Assembly: GCA_030666115.1 (NCBI GenBank) | Contig: DAOUYM010000001.1 | Location: forward strand, 1-36,102 | DNA length: 36,102 bases | Direction: 5' to 3' | From: Candidatus Aenigmatarchaeota archaeon | Lineage (GTDB): Archaea > Aenigmatarchaeota > Aenigmatarchaeia > QMZP01 | Translations under genes and position numbers: made by a program | The notes under the pieces: generated by a model | Told to the model about the DNA's origin: nothing | Database searches by the model: none | What the model saw: the letters and a program-made list of their open reading frames with translations, nothing else | In this document: positions 1 to 9,023 of the stretch, one piece after another | Layout: each line of letters begins with the position of its first letter | Numbering within the stretch: position 1 is the first letter of the stretch

Positions 1-3000
1 ATTGATGTCATTGCAGGTGAAGTTGATCTGGGTGAAGTTGATGTAGTTCCACGTGGAGCATTGGGTACAGTTTTTGGTTTCTATGTCTGTCCAGCCTGAT
101 CCTGTGTCTACCTGCAGGGTTATGTTCAGGTCGTCGTGTTCTCCTGTGGAGTCTTTGACCTGGACTGAGAAGTTCCAGTTCTCACCCCAGCCAGCAGCCA
201 CTCCAGATGATTTGTCCCTGGCTAGCATGTTCTTGAAGAGGGGTGGCCAGTTGACGTTTATGTTAACTGTCAGGTTCTCGGTTATGTTGTATTTGTAGCA
301 GGAGTCTGATGTGTCCACCTTTGCGTACCATGTTTGGTTTCCACCAGAGAAGTCCTGGTCAACATAGAAGGATACGTTGGCGAAACCTGTTTCGTTAGCG
401 TAGGATTGGTTAACGAACTGCATGTTGCCTAGTGAGTTGTTTACGTAGAATTTGACTAGTGGGTATTCGCCCGAGGAGAAATTCTTTGTCGTGTTATCCA
501 GATCATAGACTCTGACAACAAAAACAGCAGAGGCTCCTGGTGTTGCTACTGAGTTGTTGCCTGACCAGTAGGTGACATTTATGTCTGCTTTCTGGAGTTC
601 GAACGTGTCATCCTGACCGTAGTATTGTGAGAAACTATCAGTGTATATCTCATTACCCTCTGTATCATTGGCTCTGAGCCTGAACTTCATCCACTGGTCA
701 GCATAGCCTGAGCATGAATATATCTTACTGAAGTTCAGGGTGGTGTAGCCTTCTACATTATCACTACAGTTGGTACAGTTCTGCCATTCCACATCATACC
801 ACGACTGCCCTAGTATCTGTTCCTGCAGGGTGACATTGACATTGTCACCAAGATTATCAGCCACCCTTATGGAGAAATTATGAAGTATGTTCCATGAATC
901 CTGTCTTGGGGTGACGTTTGCTTCTGTGATAGATGGACTGGTTGTAAGGTAGAATATATTCTCTGCAACAGAACTGTTATCATAATAACCTGTGTAGTTA
1001 GACCACATTGTCACATTATAATAACCTGAAGGTGTGGTCTGGTCTGGATCCCATGTGCACTTGTATACGTTTGCACCAAGCCGTGTTATCGGTGTGCAGT
1101 TGGAGACATACCCTGTCGTTGATAAGTTGAAAGTTACTTCCGTGGTGGTATTAAGTGTGATGGGTTCTTCGCAGTAGTTCTCAACCGCGCCCTGTATCAA
1201 AACAGAATCCGCAGCTGTATAGTTATCAGTTCCGTCCGGAAGGTCTATTGTGTTGTAGAGGGTTCCTATGACAGTGAAATTCCAGGTATCTGATTGCTCA
1301 TCCTGACATAGATCAGGATCTTGTGTGGTTGTTATTATAGTATACCACTCGTGGTCCCCTACTTCATATTCTTCGTTAACGAGAGGTGTTGAAAGATTGT
1401 CGCATGTCGGGAAGAAGCTATAGTTCACTTCGCCAGAACCGTTCGTCGTTAATATCCTTCCGGAATCCCATGTTGCCCCTGCGCCAGAACCTACTTTGGT
1501 TATGTAAAGCGTAACATTATGTCCCGCACCAACCACGGTTCCATTACCGAATTTGACACGGACTCTCATTGTCAAATTGCTTGCTGTTGCGCTCCTGTTT
1601 GTTATTGTATTGTTTCCTGATAACACATCAAAAGTATAATTAAGATCTGGTTCACATGGCGCAGATAGTGTTATCGTTAGCGATGTTTTACCATCCAGAT
1701 CAACTGGAGCTGAATATGTTGTATAATCGGGTTTAGTGACGATTATAGTGAACGGTGAGTATGTCCTGTTTCCTGTATAGTTGTACTGGGTATGGGTGAC
1801 CTCCTGTCTTGGTATGATTCCTGAAGATGACGTATTTATATCAAAAATCTCAACTGAGTTGGTATCATTAAGCACGACTGTCGCATTCTCTATTGGTCCG
1901 CCGCTTGAATTCTGCACAGTGACATCCAGTGTATATTTCCTGAAGAAAGTCCCGTTGTCAGAGAACCAGGTGAAATTCCATACATCCGAAATTATGTTTA
2001 TGGTTGTTCCGTTGTATGATGTTGCAGAGAACCCGTATCCGTCCTCTGTGTTTATTTTCCTTTCTGCTACCGTGTTGTTTATTGCAGAATCATTGAGTAT
2101 GAAGTAAACGTAAGATGTGTATGTGGCACAATCATCAGTCACTGTCAATACGTCTGTAATATACTCCTCTCCCATTGACAGGTTTAACTGAACAGCCTGC
2201 ATGTAGTCGTATACCTGGCTTATGTTCTTGTCTTCTGAGATTGTTAAATTTCCGCTGTAAAAGTAGACTGGGGTGACGTTTGTTGTTTCATAACCATTGA
2301 TGAAGTATACGGTTCCGTTATGGTAATGGACATTATAATCGCTTTGTGAGACCTCTTCCATTGGGACAAGCCTTTCTGCACTTATTCCCTCGATATCAAG
2401 TATCCTGAAATGCTCTGACCGTGTTATCGGAACTCCTGAAAGCTGTATGCTGTCATCTGTCCCCACATCCGCTGCATCGGTCCAGTTCTCGAATTCATAA
2501 TGGGTCGGGGGATTATATGTTATTCCGGTCTGGCCGGCTGCATTTGATTCGTTAAGGTTCGTGCAGGGACTATCAAAAAGAACCATGTCCAGGCTGACCC
2601 TTTCCGTCAGATCGACCAGGCTCTCGAAGTATTTGTAACCATATTTCCTGTAATAGAATTCATGGGCAGAGTAGTTGGCCTTGGGCTGGGAAGCTGAATT
2701 CACCTGTATCTTTCTGAAATCAAGAACCTGCTCGTTAACTGTTCCGTTGGAATATGTGGTTTCGTTTACCTTTAATCTGCCCTGGATGTCCCTGGCAGCA
2801 ACAGTGACATTTTCAAGCGGATTGTTTGTAAGGTCCTTTATCTTAACATTATAGGAACTCTGTCTCATTATGTAGCTCTTGTTAGCATAGGCTCCTGCAC
2901 TCGTTGAACCGCAACTGCTGTAATGTATTATACTCTCGTCTATGTCCGAATCGACTGCAATGAGATAGTGGTATCCTCCCATCCTCACATCATAATCATT

Positions 3001-5877
3001 ATCGGTTCCTGTATATTCTCTCACAGCACCATCCGCGTAACATATCCTTATTCCTGCAGTGTTCTTCTGCAGACGTATTAACCTGAGGACTTCGGTTGGC
3101 TCACCACTCATCTCCATAGCATATCTGCAGTTGACTGCCTGATAGTCATACATACTTGTGCCGGCCGGGACATAGAGTATCGGGGCATTGCTGCCAGTCA
3201 CCGCAGTGTGTCCCTGGAAGGTGAACCTGTTGATGTCAACTGTTTGGGTTCCCTGTCCTCCACAACCGGCTCCTATACCGCTTGATGGCGAGCCCGCGTC
3301 TATATTATTTCTGTAACTGTTGGTCTCAAAGCTTGTGTATGAAGTGGCATAAAAATAGAGGTGGCTTGTATTGCCGTTGTCTGTGCAGCCTGTATCAAGC
3401 TCGTCATATGCACACATAGCAGCTGCATCGCATATCTGTGTGGTGACATATGTCTGTATTGTGCTGCCGGCCTCAGGGCCAGCGGGTGTGAGGTTTCCGA
3501 ACTGGAAATGGCCTCTTTCGCAAACGTATATGTAATTGTCAGTGTCCCCAGGCTGCCCGATCATTAAGACGTCGTTACTGGAGAAAATATATCCGTCATA
3601 GGGTTCCAAAGCGGAATTACATGTAGCAGTGGCGGCCCATAATCCGTGAAACATCGGGACTTTTAGAATATAGAGGTTCGTGTTCGCCGGGTGATCCATT
3701 CTGGCTGGGTTGGCAGCACTGTCATAGACATCCTCCATTGTGCACGGGCTTGATTGAGTACAACAGTTTCCTTCACTTCTTGATTGAATAACACTACTGG
3801 AGTACCTTATGCAATTAGGATAATCAGTATTTACCGCTGTTCCCTGCTCGTTCCCGAAGCTGAAATCCATTATGTGCTTGCCTTCGACAACTATCTCATG
3901 TATCACCTTTGCCACTTCATCACATTTCCAGCCGCTGTAAGTTATGGCATTATCATTCACCGCGGCGTTTAATTTCTCTTCACCGCAGTAAAGTCCCACA
4001 AACCTCATCTCACTGCTGGTTCCGTTTATATATCTCAGCTCAAGGTCATCTGTCCCCCTTGTGGTGAATCTTACTGTCCAGTTTTCTCCTGCATTGGGCA
4101 TATCGTGCTTGTCTATTATGTGGAGGTCCACTGTGGACGGGTCGATGAACCCGCTGGCTGTATCGACTGCATTCTCCCCTGTTACCATTTCCTTTATTAT
4201 TGAATACTCCGGATAGGTTATCTTGGTAAGGTTGAATCTGTTATCCCTTTCCACTCCAGACATATCAGACTCAAACAGGGCGCCATCCTCTATTACAAGG
4301 CTGTTCTCTGGTATTATGGAGAAAACCTTGAAGTAAGAATTATACATCTTTAGCTTTCCACCACTCTCAACAAACAGTGCGGAATTCTTCTTTCCCTCAT
4401 TCTCCACAGGCACGTTTGATATTATGGAAGACCCGAGTCCAGGACCATCAGCCGTTTGCTCCCCCATCTCGAGGGTGGCCATGTTCCTCACGATCCATGA
4501 CTTCTTGATGTCTATCTGCTCGTTCTTTGTCTCCAGCACAGTGTTTGTTAAACCGTCTCCTATCTCAACATTCGAGTCAACCACATAGTAATTGAATATT
4601 TTCCTCACGTTCCCCCATCCGTTTCTGGCATCCTCATCAAATATGTCCGCCATTGTACATGGGGCATCTTCTGTACACCTGTCTCCTCTTGAGGATATTA
4701 TTATGGTATCTGTTGATTCATCATAAACAATTGCCTGGGAATTCATGGACATTGCCAAAGACCCTCCTCCCGCAGAACTGCCCAGACCGGATGCTGGATT
4801 CTTTATTTCAATGTTCCTTGTGGCGTCTCCAAGCTCAGACTTAACCTCAACATATCCGAAGTATCCGCCTGGTGGCAGATTGAATGAGAAGGCATAGTCA
4901 CCATAAGATGTCATGGAAGAACTGTAAACCTTTTTATCGCGGGAGTCCACAATGACCACTGAAACATTGTAAAGGTGGTCTGAAGGACTTATGTTCCCTG
5001 TTACGGTTATCTTTCCATTATCAGTGAAATATCCAATATCTATGGTTTCTGGTACGCAAAGATAATATGGCATCACTTCCTCTTCTATTTTTCCATGATC
5101 GGTTTCTATTACTATATATCCACGCATGCTTCCGCACGCCACTACCCTGGCATCCCATGTGATAAAATTCATGCCCTCTTTCAAGACAATGTCCTTGACC
5201 GGATCGAATATCTCTGTTCCTTCCATCTCAACACTGATCTTGGATGGTGCATCAACGTTGCTTGATAGGGAAAATGAAAATTGGAAATTATCACCCACAG
5301 ATGTTTCTTCGTCATACCCGAAGGATATCACTCGAATATCTGCTTCTTCCTCGCTTATTGAGGGACGTATAGAGAAAGATGCATGCTCAGTCATCGGATT
5401 CAGGTGCTGATCTCCCAGAAATATTGCAGATAACACATAATCTCCTGGCAACAAATCGGAAAGCCCGAACGCTAGTTTCCTCTGGCCGAACTCGTCTGTA
5501 TAGCCGCCCTCAATAAAATCGTTGCCCAGATAGAACTCTATTCTACTGTTTTCGATCGGACTTCCATCATCCATGGACAATGTAACTGTTATCTCGATGG
5601 TATCGTTGGTGTAATATAATAGCTCATTTCCTTTTATGTCAATATAAGAATTAGCCCACACTTCAATTGGTTTGGATACCTCAATGGTATGTATCGATCC
5701 GTTGGTTCCGTTCTGGAAATCATCTAAAGGCAGAATGAGGTTTCCTGTCAGGTTCGTCGTGTTGGTCGCGTTCTGCGCGATAACTGCGCCTGACACAAGA
5801 ACCATAAATAGTAGAGCGATCAGTATTTCTGTCTGTCCAAGACTCGACTTCATTCGCTTTCCCTTGCTTCTGCTCAT
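1..5877 (-). CDS. Giant secreted surface protein, C-terminus beyond window
   Basis: The frame is open from ATG 5877 to base 1, giving 1,959 residues without a stop, so the gene is partial at its 3' end. Residues 1-38 form a basic start followed by LGQTEILIALLF and a hydrophobic run, a secretion signal or anchor. The mature part is rich in Asn, Thr, Ser and Tyr with many N-x-S/T sequons. About residues 60-350 look like Ig/carboxypeptidase-regulatory-like beta domains. About 400-900 look like a right-handed beta helix and carry two copies of a CTxxxPCTMxD motif (near 401 and 705). The remainder is repeated Ig-like modules. The ATG lies one base after the stop of the upstream 250-aa gene, so the two form an operon. 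Likely role: adhesin or envelope layer. No family is firmly recognised; large surface proteins of this style occur in DPANN archaea (family knowledge). Confidence 0.85.
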   Translation of the reverse strand, partial: MSRSKGKRMKSSLGQTEILIALLFMVLVSGAVIAQNATNTTNLTGNLILPLDDFQNGTNGSIHTIEVSKPIEVWANSYIDIKGNELLYYTNDTIEITVTLSMDDGSPIENSRIEFYLGNDFIEGGYTDEFGQRKLAFGLSDLLPGDYVLSAIFLGDQHLNPMTEHASFSIRPSISEEEADIRVISFGYDEETSVGDNFQFSFSLSSNVDAPSKISVEMEGTEIFDPVKDIVLKEGMNFITWDARVVACGSMRGYIVIETDHGKIEEEVMPYYLCVPETIDIGYFTDNGKITVTGNISPSDHLYNVSVVIVDSRDKKVYSSSMTSYGDYAFSFNLPPGGYFGYVEVKSELGDATRNIEIKNPASGLGSSAGGGSLAMSMNSQAIVYDESTDTIIISSRGDRCTEDAPCTMADIFDEDARNGWGNVRKIFNYYVVDSNVEIGDGLTNTVLETKNEQIDIKKSWIVRNMATLEMGEQTADGPGLGSSIISNVPVENEGKKNSALFVESGGKLKMYNSYFKVFSIIPENSLVIEDGALFESDMSGVERDNRFNLTKITYPEYSIIKEMVTGENAVDTASGFIDPSTVDLHIIDKHDMPNAGENWTVRFTTRGTDDLELRYINGTSSEMRFVGLYCGEEKLNAAVNDNAITYSGWKCDEVAKVIHEIVVEGKHIMDFSFGNEQGTAVNTDYPNCIRYSSSVIQSRSEGNCCTQSSPCTMEDVYDSAANPARMDHPANTNLYILKVPMFHGLWAATATCNSALEPYDGYIFSSNDVLMIGQPGDTDNYIYVCERGHFQFGNLTPAGPEAGSTIQTYVTTQICDAAAMCAYDELDTGCTDNGNTSHLYFYATSYTSFETNSYRNNIDAGSPSSGIGAGCGGQGTQTVDINRFTFQGHTAVTGSNAPILYVPAGTSMYDYQAVNCRYAMEMSGEPTEVLRLIRLQKNTAGIRICYADGAVREYTGTDNDYDVRMGGYHYLIAVDSDIDESIIHYSSCGSTSAGAYANKSYIMRQSSYNVKIKDLTNNPLENVTVAARDIQGRLKVNETTYSNGTVNEQVLDFRKIQVNSASQPKANYSAHEFYYRKYGYKYFESLVDLTERVSLDMVLFDSPCTNLNESNAAGQTGITYNPPTHYEFENWTDAADVGTDDSIQLSGVPITRSEHFRILDIEGISAERLVPMEEVSQSDYNVHYHNGTVYFINGYETTNVTPVYFYSGNLTISEDKNISQVYDYMQAVQLNLSMGEEYITDVLTVTDDCATYTSYVYFILNDSAINNTVAERKINTEDGYGFSATSYNGTTINIISDVWNFTWFSDNGTFFRKYTLDVTVQNSSGGPIENATVVLNDTNSVEIFDINTSSSGIIPRQEVTHTQYNYTGNRTYSPFTIIVTKPDYTTYSAPVDLDGKTSLTITLSAPCEPDLNYTFDVLSGNNTITNRSATASNLTMRVRVKFGNGTVVGAGHNVTLYITKVGSGAGATWDSGRILTTNGSGEVNYSFFPTCDNLSTPLVNEEYEVGDHEWYTIITTTQDPDLCQDEQSDTWNFTVIGTLYNTIDLPDGTDNYTAADSVLIQGAVENYCEEPITLNTTTEVTFNLSTTGYVSNCTPITRLGANVYKCTWDPDQTTPSGYYNVTMWSNYTGYYDNSSVAENIFYLTTSPSITEANVTPRQDSWNILHNFSIRVADNLGDNVNVTLQEQILGQSWYDVEWQNCTNCSDNVEGYTTLNFSKIYSCSGYADQWMKFRLRANDTEGNEIYTDSFSQYYGQDDTFELQKADINVTYWSGNNSVATPGASAVFVVRVYDLDNTTKNFSSGEYPLVKFYVNNSLGNMQFVNQSYANETGFANVSFYVDQDFSGGNQTWYAKVDTSDSCYKYNITENLTVNINVNWPPLFKNMLARDKSSGVAAGWGENWNFSVQVKDSTGEHDDLNITLQVDTGSGWTDIETKNCTQCSTWNYINFTQINFTCNDIN

Positions 5878-5878
5878 T

Positions 5879-6631
5879 TTACTCAACATACGTCACTCTC
5901 GCCCTTATCTCACTCAGGCCCAGACTAGAGGAAATGGGAACGGTAGCTGTTACAGTGGTATGGCAGGAGGTACCAGGAGCCACTTCTTCACAATAAGTGC
6001 TACCGCTCCCTGTTAACATCACAAAATCATCAGGTAGTATCAACCCAACCTCAACATTGCTGACTGAAACAGAACCCACGTTAATCGCATACGCACTTAT
6101 CTCAACCGTATCTCTCCATGTCACTCTATCAGGAGCCGTTATCCCAACATCCAGAATCGGGGAAGTGGGTTCTGTGGGCTCTGGATCAACAAGCTCTGGT
6201 CCAGTGGGTTCGGTTGGTTCAATGGTTTCGTTGGTTTCATTGAATCCAGAATTAGTCTGGTTTATATCTGTCTGGTTGGTTTCTGTTTCGTTGGTGTCGG
6301 TTTCATTAACAGTCTGGTTCCACTCGTCAGGAATCGTCACGTTCAATGGAGGGTCTGGGAACGTCTGGTTGGTTTGGTTTGTTTCTGTGGTGGTGTTTAT
6401 CGTGGTGTTTGTGTCGTTCCCCACTATCTCGATTATTTCGGTGGAAAGGTCGGGCAGGTTGATCAGGTCGCCTGTTATGTTTGTCTGGTTTATGCTGGAG
6501 TTCTGGGCTATTATCATGGTTGTGGGTATGAGAAGAAGGAACAGAAATATGGCTAGGATTTGAACCTGCCCCAACTTCTCTCGGCCTTTAGCTAAGGCCT
6601 TCTCTTTAGAAATTAGATATTTAGCGCGCAT
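5879..6631 (-). CDS. Asn/Thr-rich surface protein with CARDB-like domain
   Basis: About 250 residues. The N-terminus is basic, then LGQVQILAIFLFLLLIP, a single membrane or signal segment ending near IIAQN. Next comes a low-complexity stretch dense in N-x-T sequons (NQTN, NETN), then an EPTEPT/PEPTEPT linker. The last 90 residues or so form a beta-sandwich resembling CARDB/DUF11 cell-adhesion domains, with a Cys pair (YCEEVAPGTSC). I chose ATG 6631; a TTG at 6646 in frame adds five residues and lies where transcription would start from an AT-rich element near 6665-6680, so it is not excluded. It is followed after one base by the giant surface gene and shares its LGQ-xx-IL signal style. Likely a heavily glycosylated wall or stalk protein; exact function unknown. 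Confidence 0.8.
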   Translation of the reverse strand: MRAKYLISKEKALAKGREKLGQVQILAIFLFLLLIPTTMIIAQNSSINQTNITGDLINLPDLSTEIIEIVGNDTNTTINTTTETNQTNQTFPDPPLNVTIPDEWNQTVNETDTNETETNQTDINQTNSGFNETNETIEPTEPTGPELVDPEPTEPTSPILDVGITAPDRVTWRDTVEISAYAINVGSVSVSNVEVGLILPDDFVMLTGSGSTYCEEVAPGTSCHTTVTATVPISSSLGLSEIRARVTYVE

Positions 6632-6670
6632 AGGGTATACCCACAATAAAGAATCAGTGTGTCGAAGTAT

Positions 6671-6680
6671 ATGATATCAT
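6671..6680. promoter_or_regulatory. Palindrome ATGATATCAT in divergent promoter region
   Basis: This perfect 10-bp palindrome overlaps the AT-rich region expected to act as the TATA element for the leftward surface-protein operon. It sits in the 100-base divergent space between that operon and the regulator gene. It could be part of the core promoter or an operator; it is short enough to be chance. Confidence 0.3.
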
Positions 6681-6703
6681 TACATAGTTAACCAAGCGAT
6701 ACC

Positions 6704-6722
6704 TTTAAATTGTCGATCGACA
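6704..6722 (+). promoter_or_regulatory. TATA element plus 12-bp palindrome, candidate operator
   Basis: TTTAAAT at 6704-6710 lies about 25 bases before the ATG at 6733, the spacing of a leaderless archaeal promoter. It is followed at once by the perfect palindrome TGTCGATCGACA (6711-6722), between the TATA box and the start. A protein bound there would block transcription initiation. The downstream gene encodes a winged-helix protein, so autoregulation is a reasonable inference. Confidence 0.45.
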
Positions 6723-6732
6723 AAAGAATAAT

Positions 6733-7200
6733 ATGTCTATATTGAGAAGGGGAACCAGCAGGAAGAAGAAGGAAATGATGGATTCCCTGCTTATTCTGAA
6801 GAATAAACTCCACAAGGAAAGAATAAAGATCAGCAAAGGCGAGGATGTCAAAACTCCCTGGATGGAACAGAAGATGGATGACATTCTCTTCCGGTTGAGG
6901 GAGATGGAGAAGAAAATGGAGGGCATGAAAAGGGAGAGGATACACGAATTCCTGGATTACGAGAAGCTCGCCACCAGGAGTCAGCAGGTGGGTGGAGACA
7001 GTATTAGAACCCTCAAGGTCAAGGGAATAATAAAATCCCTGCTCGGGGAGCACAAGAAGTTGACTACCTCCCAATTGAGCAAACTTGTCAATCTTTCCAG
7101 AACAAGATGTAGCGAATACATGAACGAGATGGAGAGAGTTGGAAGTGTTAATGCAACGACAGTCCGACGCCAGAAGTTCTACGAGCTCGTTGGGAAGTGA
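6733..7200 (+). CDS. Coiled-coil winged-helix DNA-binding protein
   Basis: 155 residues. About residues 1-85 are highly charged (many Lys, Glu and Met) and predicted coiled coil. Residues 90-155 read as a winged helix-turn-helix: a helix with IKSLLGEHKKLTTSQLSKLV, a recognition-like segment NLSRTRCSEYMNEMERVG, then a basic wing ending TTVRRQKFYELVGK. This suggests an oligomeric transcription regulator of a lineage-specific type. No ligand domain is visible. It is transcribed divergently from the surface-protein operon and its own start is preceded by a palindrome, so it may control one or both. The exact family is not recognised. Confidence 0.75.
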   Translation: MSILRRGTSRKKKEMMDSLLILKNKLHKERIKISKGEDVKTPWMEQKMDDILFRLREMEKKMEGMKRERIHEFLDYEKLATRSQQVGGDSIRTLKVKGIIKSLLGEHKKLTTSQLSKLVNLSRTRCSEYMNEMERVGSVNATTVRRQKFYELVGK

Positions 7201-7273
7201 AACAATTTATTGGAAACCGATATCATGGTAATGTGTCAGTTTCCGTCGATAGGTTGAAAACGCCACAAATAAG

Positions 7274-7283
7274 CTTTTATATT
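7274..7283 (+). promoter_or_regulatory. TATA element of small secreted protein gene
   Basis: CTTTTATATT lies about 25 bases before the ATG at 7303 with no SD motif between, suggesting a leaderless transcript. The rest of the gap (7201-7273) shows nothing recognisable. Confidence 0.45.
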
Positions 7284-7302
7284 AAATCTGCAAATTATTC
7301 AC

Positions 7303-7758
7303 ATGCTTAAGAAACTAGTCATAGTCCTGGTGTTGCTGGGGTTCGTATTGTCAGCAACCAGCTACATGACAGGGTTCGTAACATTCGGTGGGTTTGAGAA
7401 TCCATTCTATGCGATTTCTGGTGACATGACGGTGAGCATGTCAATCATCACAGACACCGAAGTCTACCACTCCGGTGAGTACATGGAAGCCAGGATATCC
7501 ACAGCATCTAACAGGGATCTGGATTCAGTAATAATCAAGTTCTATGGCATACAGAACAAGGTAGGTAGTTACGAGGTAAACAAGGAGCAGATAGTTGAAA
7601 TAAAGGCACCAGGAGAAGAGACAGTATTCCTGGTTGTAATGCCAAGATGTTACGGTTGCGCTGGCATGGAATCAGGAGAGTATGAACTAACAGCAGAACT
7701 GATATACAACAACGAGATCATTGCGAGCACCACCAAGACAGTCGAGTTAGTTAAGTAG
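7303..7758 (+). CDS. Small membrane-anchored Ig-like protein
   Basis: 151 residues. Residues 4-20 are a hydrophobic signal or anchor (LVIVLVLLGFVLSATSY). The rest is an all-beta domain of about 110 residues with the pattern of a CARDB or other Ig-like fold: strands around VSMSIITDTEVYHSGEYMEA, YEVNKEQIVEIKAPGEET and the terminal YELTAELIYNNEII. A CYGC pair near residues 122-125 could form a local disulfide or bind metal. It ends 20 bases from the convergent MinD gene. Similar short one-domain surface proteins are common in DPANN genomes; its partner is unknown. Confidence 0.7.
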   Translation: MLKKLVIVLVLLGFVLSATSYMTGFVTFGGFENPFYAISGDMTVSMSIITDTEVYHSGEYMEARISTASNRDLDSVIIKFYGIQNKVGSYEVNKEQIVEIKAPGEETVFLVVMPRCYGCAGMESGEYELTAELIYNNEIIASTTKTVELVK

Positions 7759-7778
7759 TATAAGTGGTGTAGAAGCAA

Positions 7779-8525
7779 TTATCCGCCGAATATTCTTTTC
7801 AGCCTTGGGAATCTTGGCGGGATGTGTTCCTGGCCTATCATGTTGGCAGCAATCTTCCTAAAAGCCAGCGAGGCCGGAGAGTATGGTTTGTGCTTGACGA
7901 TCGGAGACTTCTCGAACATGCTTCTCTTTACATTTTTGTCTTCTGGTACAGTCCCTATTACAGGAACATCACACATTCCTTCAATCTCCTTCGGTTTCAG
8001 TTCGTACTTGTCCCTGACCCTGTTCAGTACTATTCCCATAGGTTCCTTACCCATTTCCCTTGCCACTTTTATCACCTTGAGCGCATCAGTCACTGCAGGT
8101 ATTTCGGGGTTCGTTACCACCAGAATTTCATCTGAAGCCTTTAAGACCAGCAGTCCGTCATCCCTGAGTCCTGGCGGGGAGTCTATGAGTATGAGTCCAC
8201 GGAGATCATTCAGCAGGGATTTCAGGCGGTAGGGTGTGGGAACCTTGTTCAGGTAATTGAGTGAAATTGAGGCAGGAATGACCTTTAGTCCTGATGGGTG
8301 TGTGTATATCGCATTCGTTATAGGAACATTTCCCTCCAGCACGTCCTGCAACCCCAAAGGGAACTGGTAGAAACCCAGCTGAAGGCCCAGGTTGGAGGTG
8401 GACAGGTCAGCATCCACGACGATGACGTCCTTCTCGAACTCTATAAGAGACAATCCGACGTTAGTTACGAATGTGGTCTTACCAACGCCTCCCTTTCCAG
8501 AAACAATCCCTATGGTTTTTTCCAT
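7779..8525 (-). CDS. MinD-type P-loop ATPase (copy 1)
   Basis: 248 residues, the usual length for the archaeal MinD/ParA branch. The deviant Walker A KGGVGKT is at residues 11-17, with the signature lysine at 11. The switch I region is DADLSTSNLG, Walker B is LILIDSPPG, and the conserved block TNPEIPAVTDALK follows. The C-terminus PRFPRLKRIFGG is a short basic amphipathic tail like the membrane-targeting helix of MinD. The family forms ATP-dependent membrane-bound dimers that position cell structures (known); the cargo here is unknown. No ParB or MinC gene is adjacent. It has its own AT-rich promoter (about 8541-8553) and appears leaderless. A paralog lies at 33483. Confidence 0.9.
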   Translation of the reverse strand: MEKTIGIVSGKGGVGKTTFVTNVGLSLIEFEKDVIVVDADLSTSNLGLQLGFYQFPLGLQDVLEGNVPITNAIYTHPSGLKVIPASISLNYLNKVPTPYRLKSLLNDLRGLILIDSPPGLRDDGLLVLKASDEILVVTNPEIPAVTDALKVIKVAREMGKEPMGIVLNRVRDKYELKPKEIEGMCDVPVIGTVPEDKNVKRSMFEKSPIVKHKPYSPASLAFRKIAANMIGQEHIPPRFPRLKRIFGG

Positions 8526-8540
8526 GCACTAAATTTGTCT

Positions 8541-8553
8541 TTAAAATATAAAT
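8541..8553 (-). promoter_or_regulatory. TATA element of MinD copy 1
   Basis: On the minus strand the sequence reads TTTATATTTTAAA, starting about 28 bases before the ATG at 8525. No SD motif intervenes. Confidence 0.4.
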
Positions 8554-8598
8554 GTTTGTGGATCCGGTTTTTGGATCGATTTGTGGCTCTCTCTGGCC

Positions 8599-9003
8599 TT
8601 ATTCAGCGATTTCCCACTTCAATCCGTAGTTTATCAGGCCATCGCTTCCGTCTTCGTGTATTTTTCTGAAGACCGTCCTTACCTGCTTCCCTGTCCTTAC
8701 CTTTGTTATGTTCCCTACTACCTGGCCAGAAACCCTGGCGCCCTCTTCGAGGTCTATCACAGCAACAGCATAAGGCGCGTATTTCTCAAACCCTTCTGGT
8801 GGAACCCTTACTATCGTGTAGGAGACTATCCTTCCATTGCCATTGAACTGCATATCTTCTATGCTTCCCCTTCTCCTGCAGACGGGACAGAGGTTTTTCT
8901 TGGGAAAGAACACCTCTTTGCAGGTCGTGCACCTGCTTCCTATCAATCGGTATTTGGAGTCCTTCAGTCTCCAGAACAATGGAACAGATGATTTATGTGG
9001 CAT
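8599..9003 (-). CDS. DUF35 OB-fold zinc-ribbon protein of thiolase/HMGCS complex
   Basis: 134 residues. An N-terminal zinc ribbon holds two CxxC knuckles (CTTC and CPVC, about residues 26-46), and an OB fold follows with the typical GRIVSYTIVRVPPEGFEKYAPY segment. In archaea this protein bridges acetoacetyl-CoA thiolase and HMG-CoA synthase and shares their CoA-binding site, channelling acetoacetyl-CoA (established for the methanogen complex). The gene follows thiolase by about 20 bases. ATG 9003 is preferred over ATG 9009 because GGGAG is directly next to 9009 but six bases from 9003. Confidence 0.92.
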   Translation of the reverse strand: MPHKSSVPLFWRLKDSKYRLIGSRCTTCKEVFFPKKNLCPVCRRRGSIEDMQFNGNGRIVSYTIVRVPPEGFEKYAPYAVAVIDLEEGARVSGQVVGNITKVRTGKQVRTVFRKIHEDGSDGLINYGLKWEIAE

Positions 9004-9023
9004 ACGCATCTCCCTATCTCCGT

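Noticed and set aside
5997..6563. 188-codon open frame antisense to the Asn/Thr-rich surface protein
   Set aside because: Its Val/Ser/Trp repeats mirror the N-x-T repeats on the other strand. The minus-strand frame has a signal peptide and a domain; this one has neither.
7779..8525. MinD copy 1 as a plasmid partition ParA marking an origin
   Set aside because: There is no ParB gene or iteron nearby, and the amphipathic tail favours the MinD branch.
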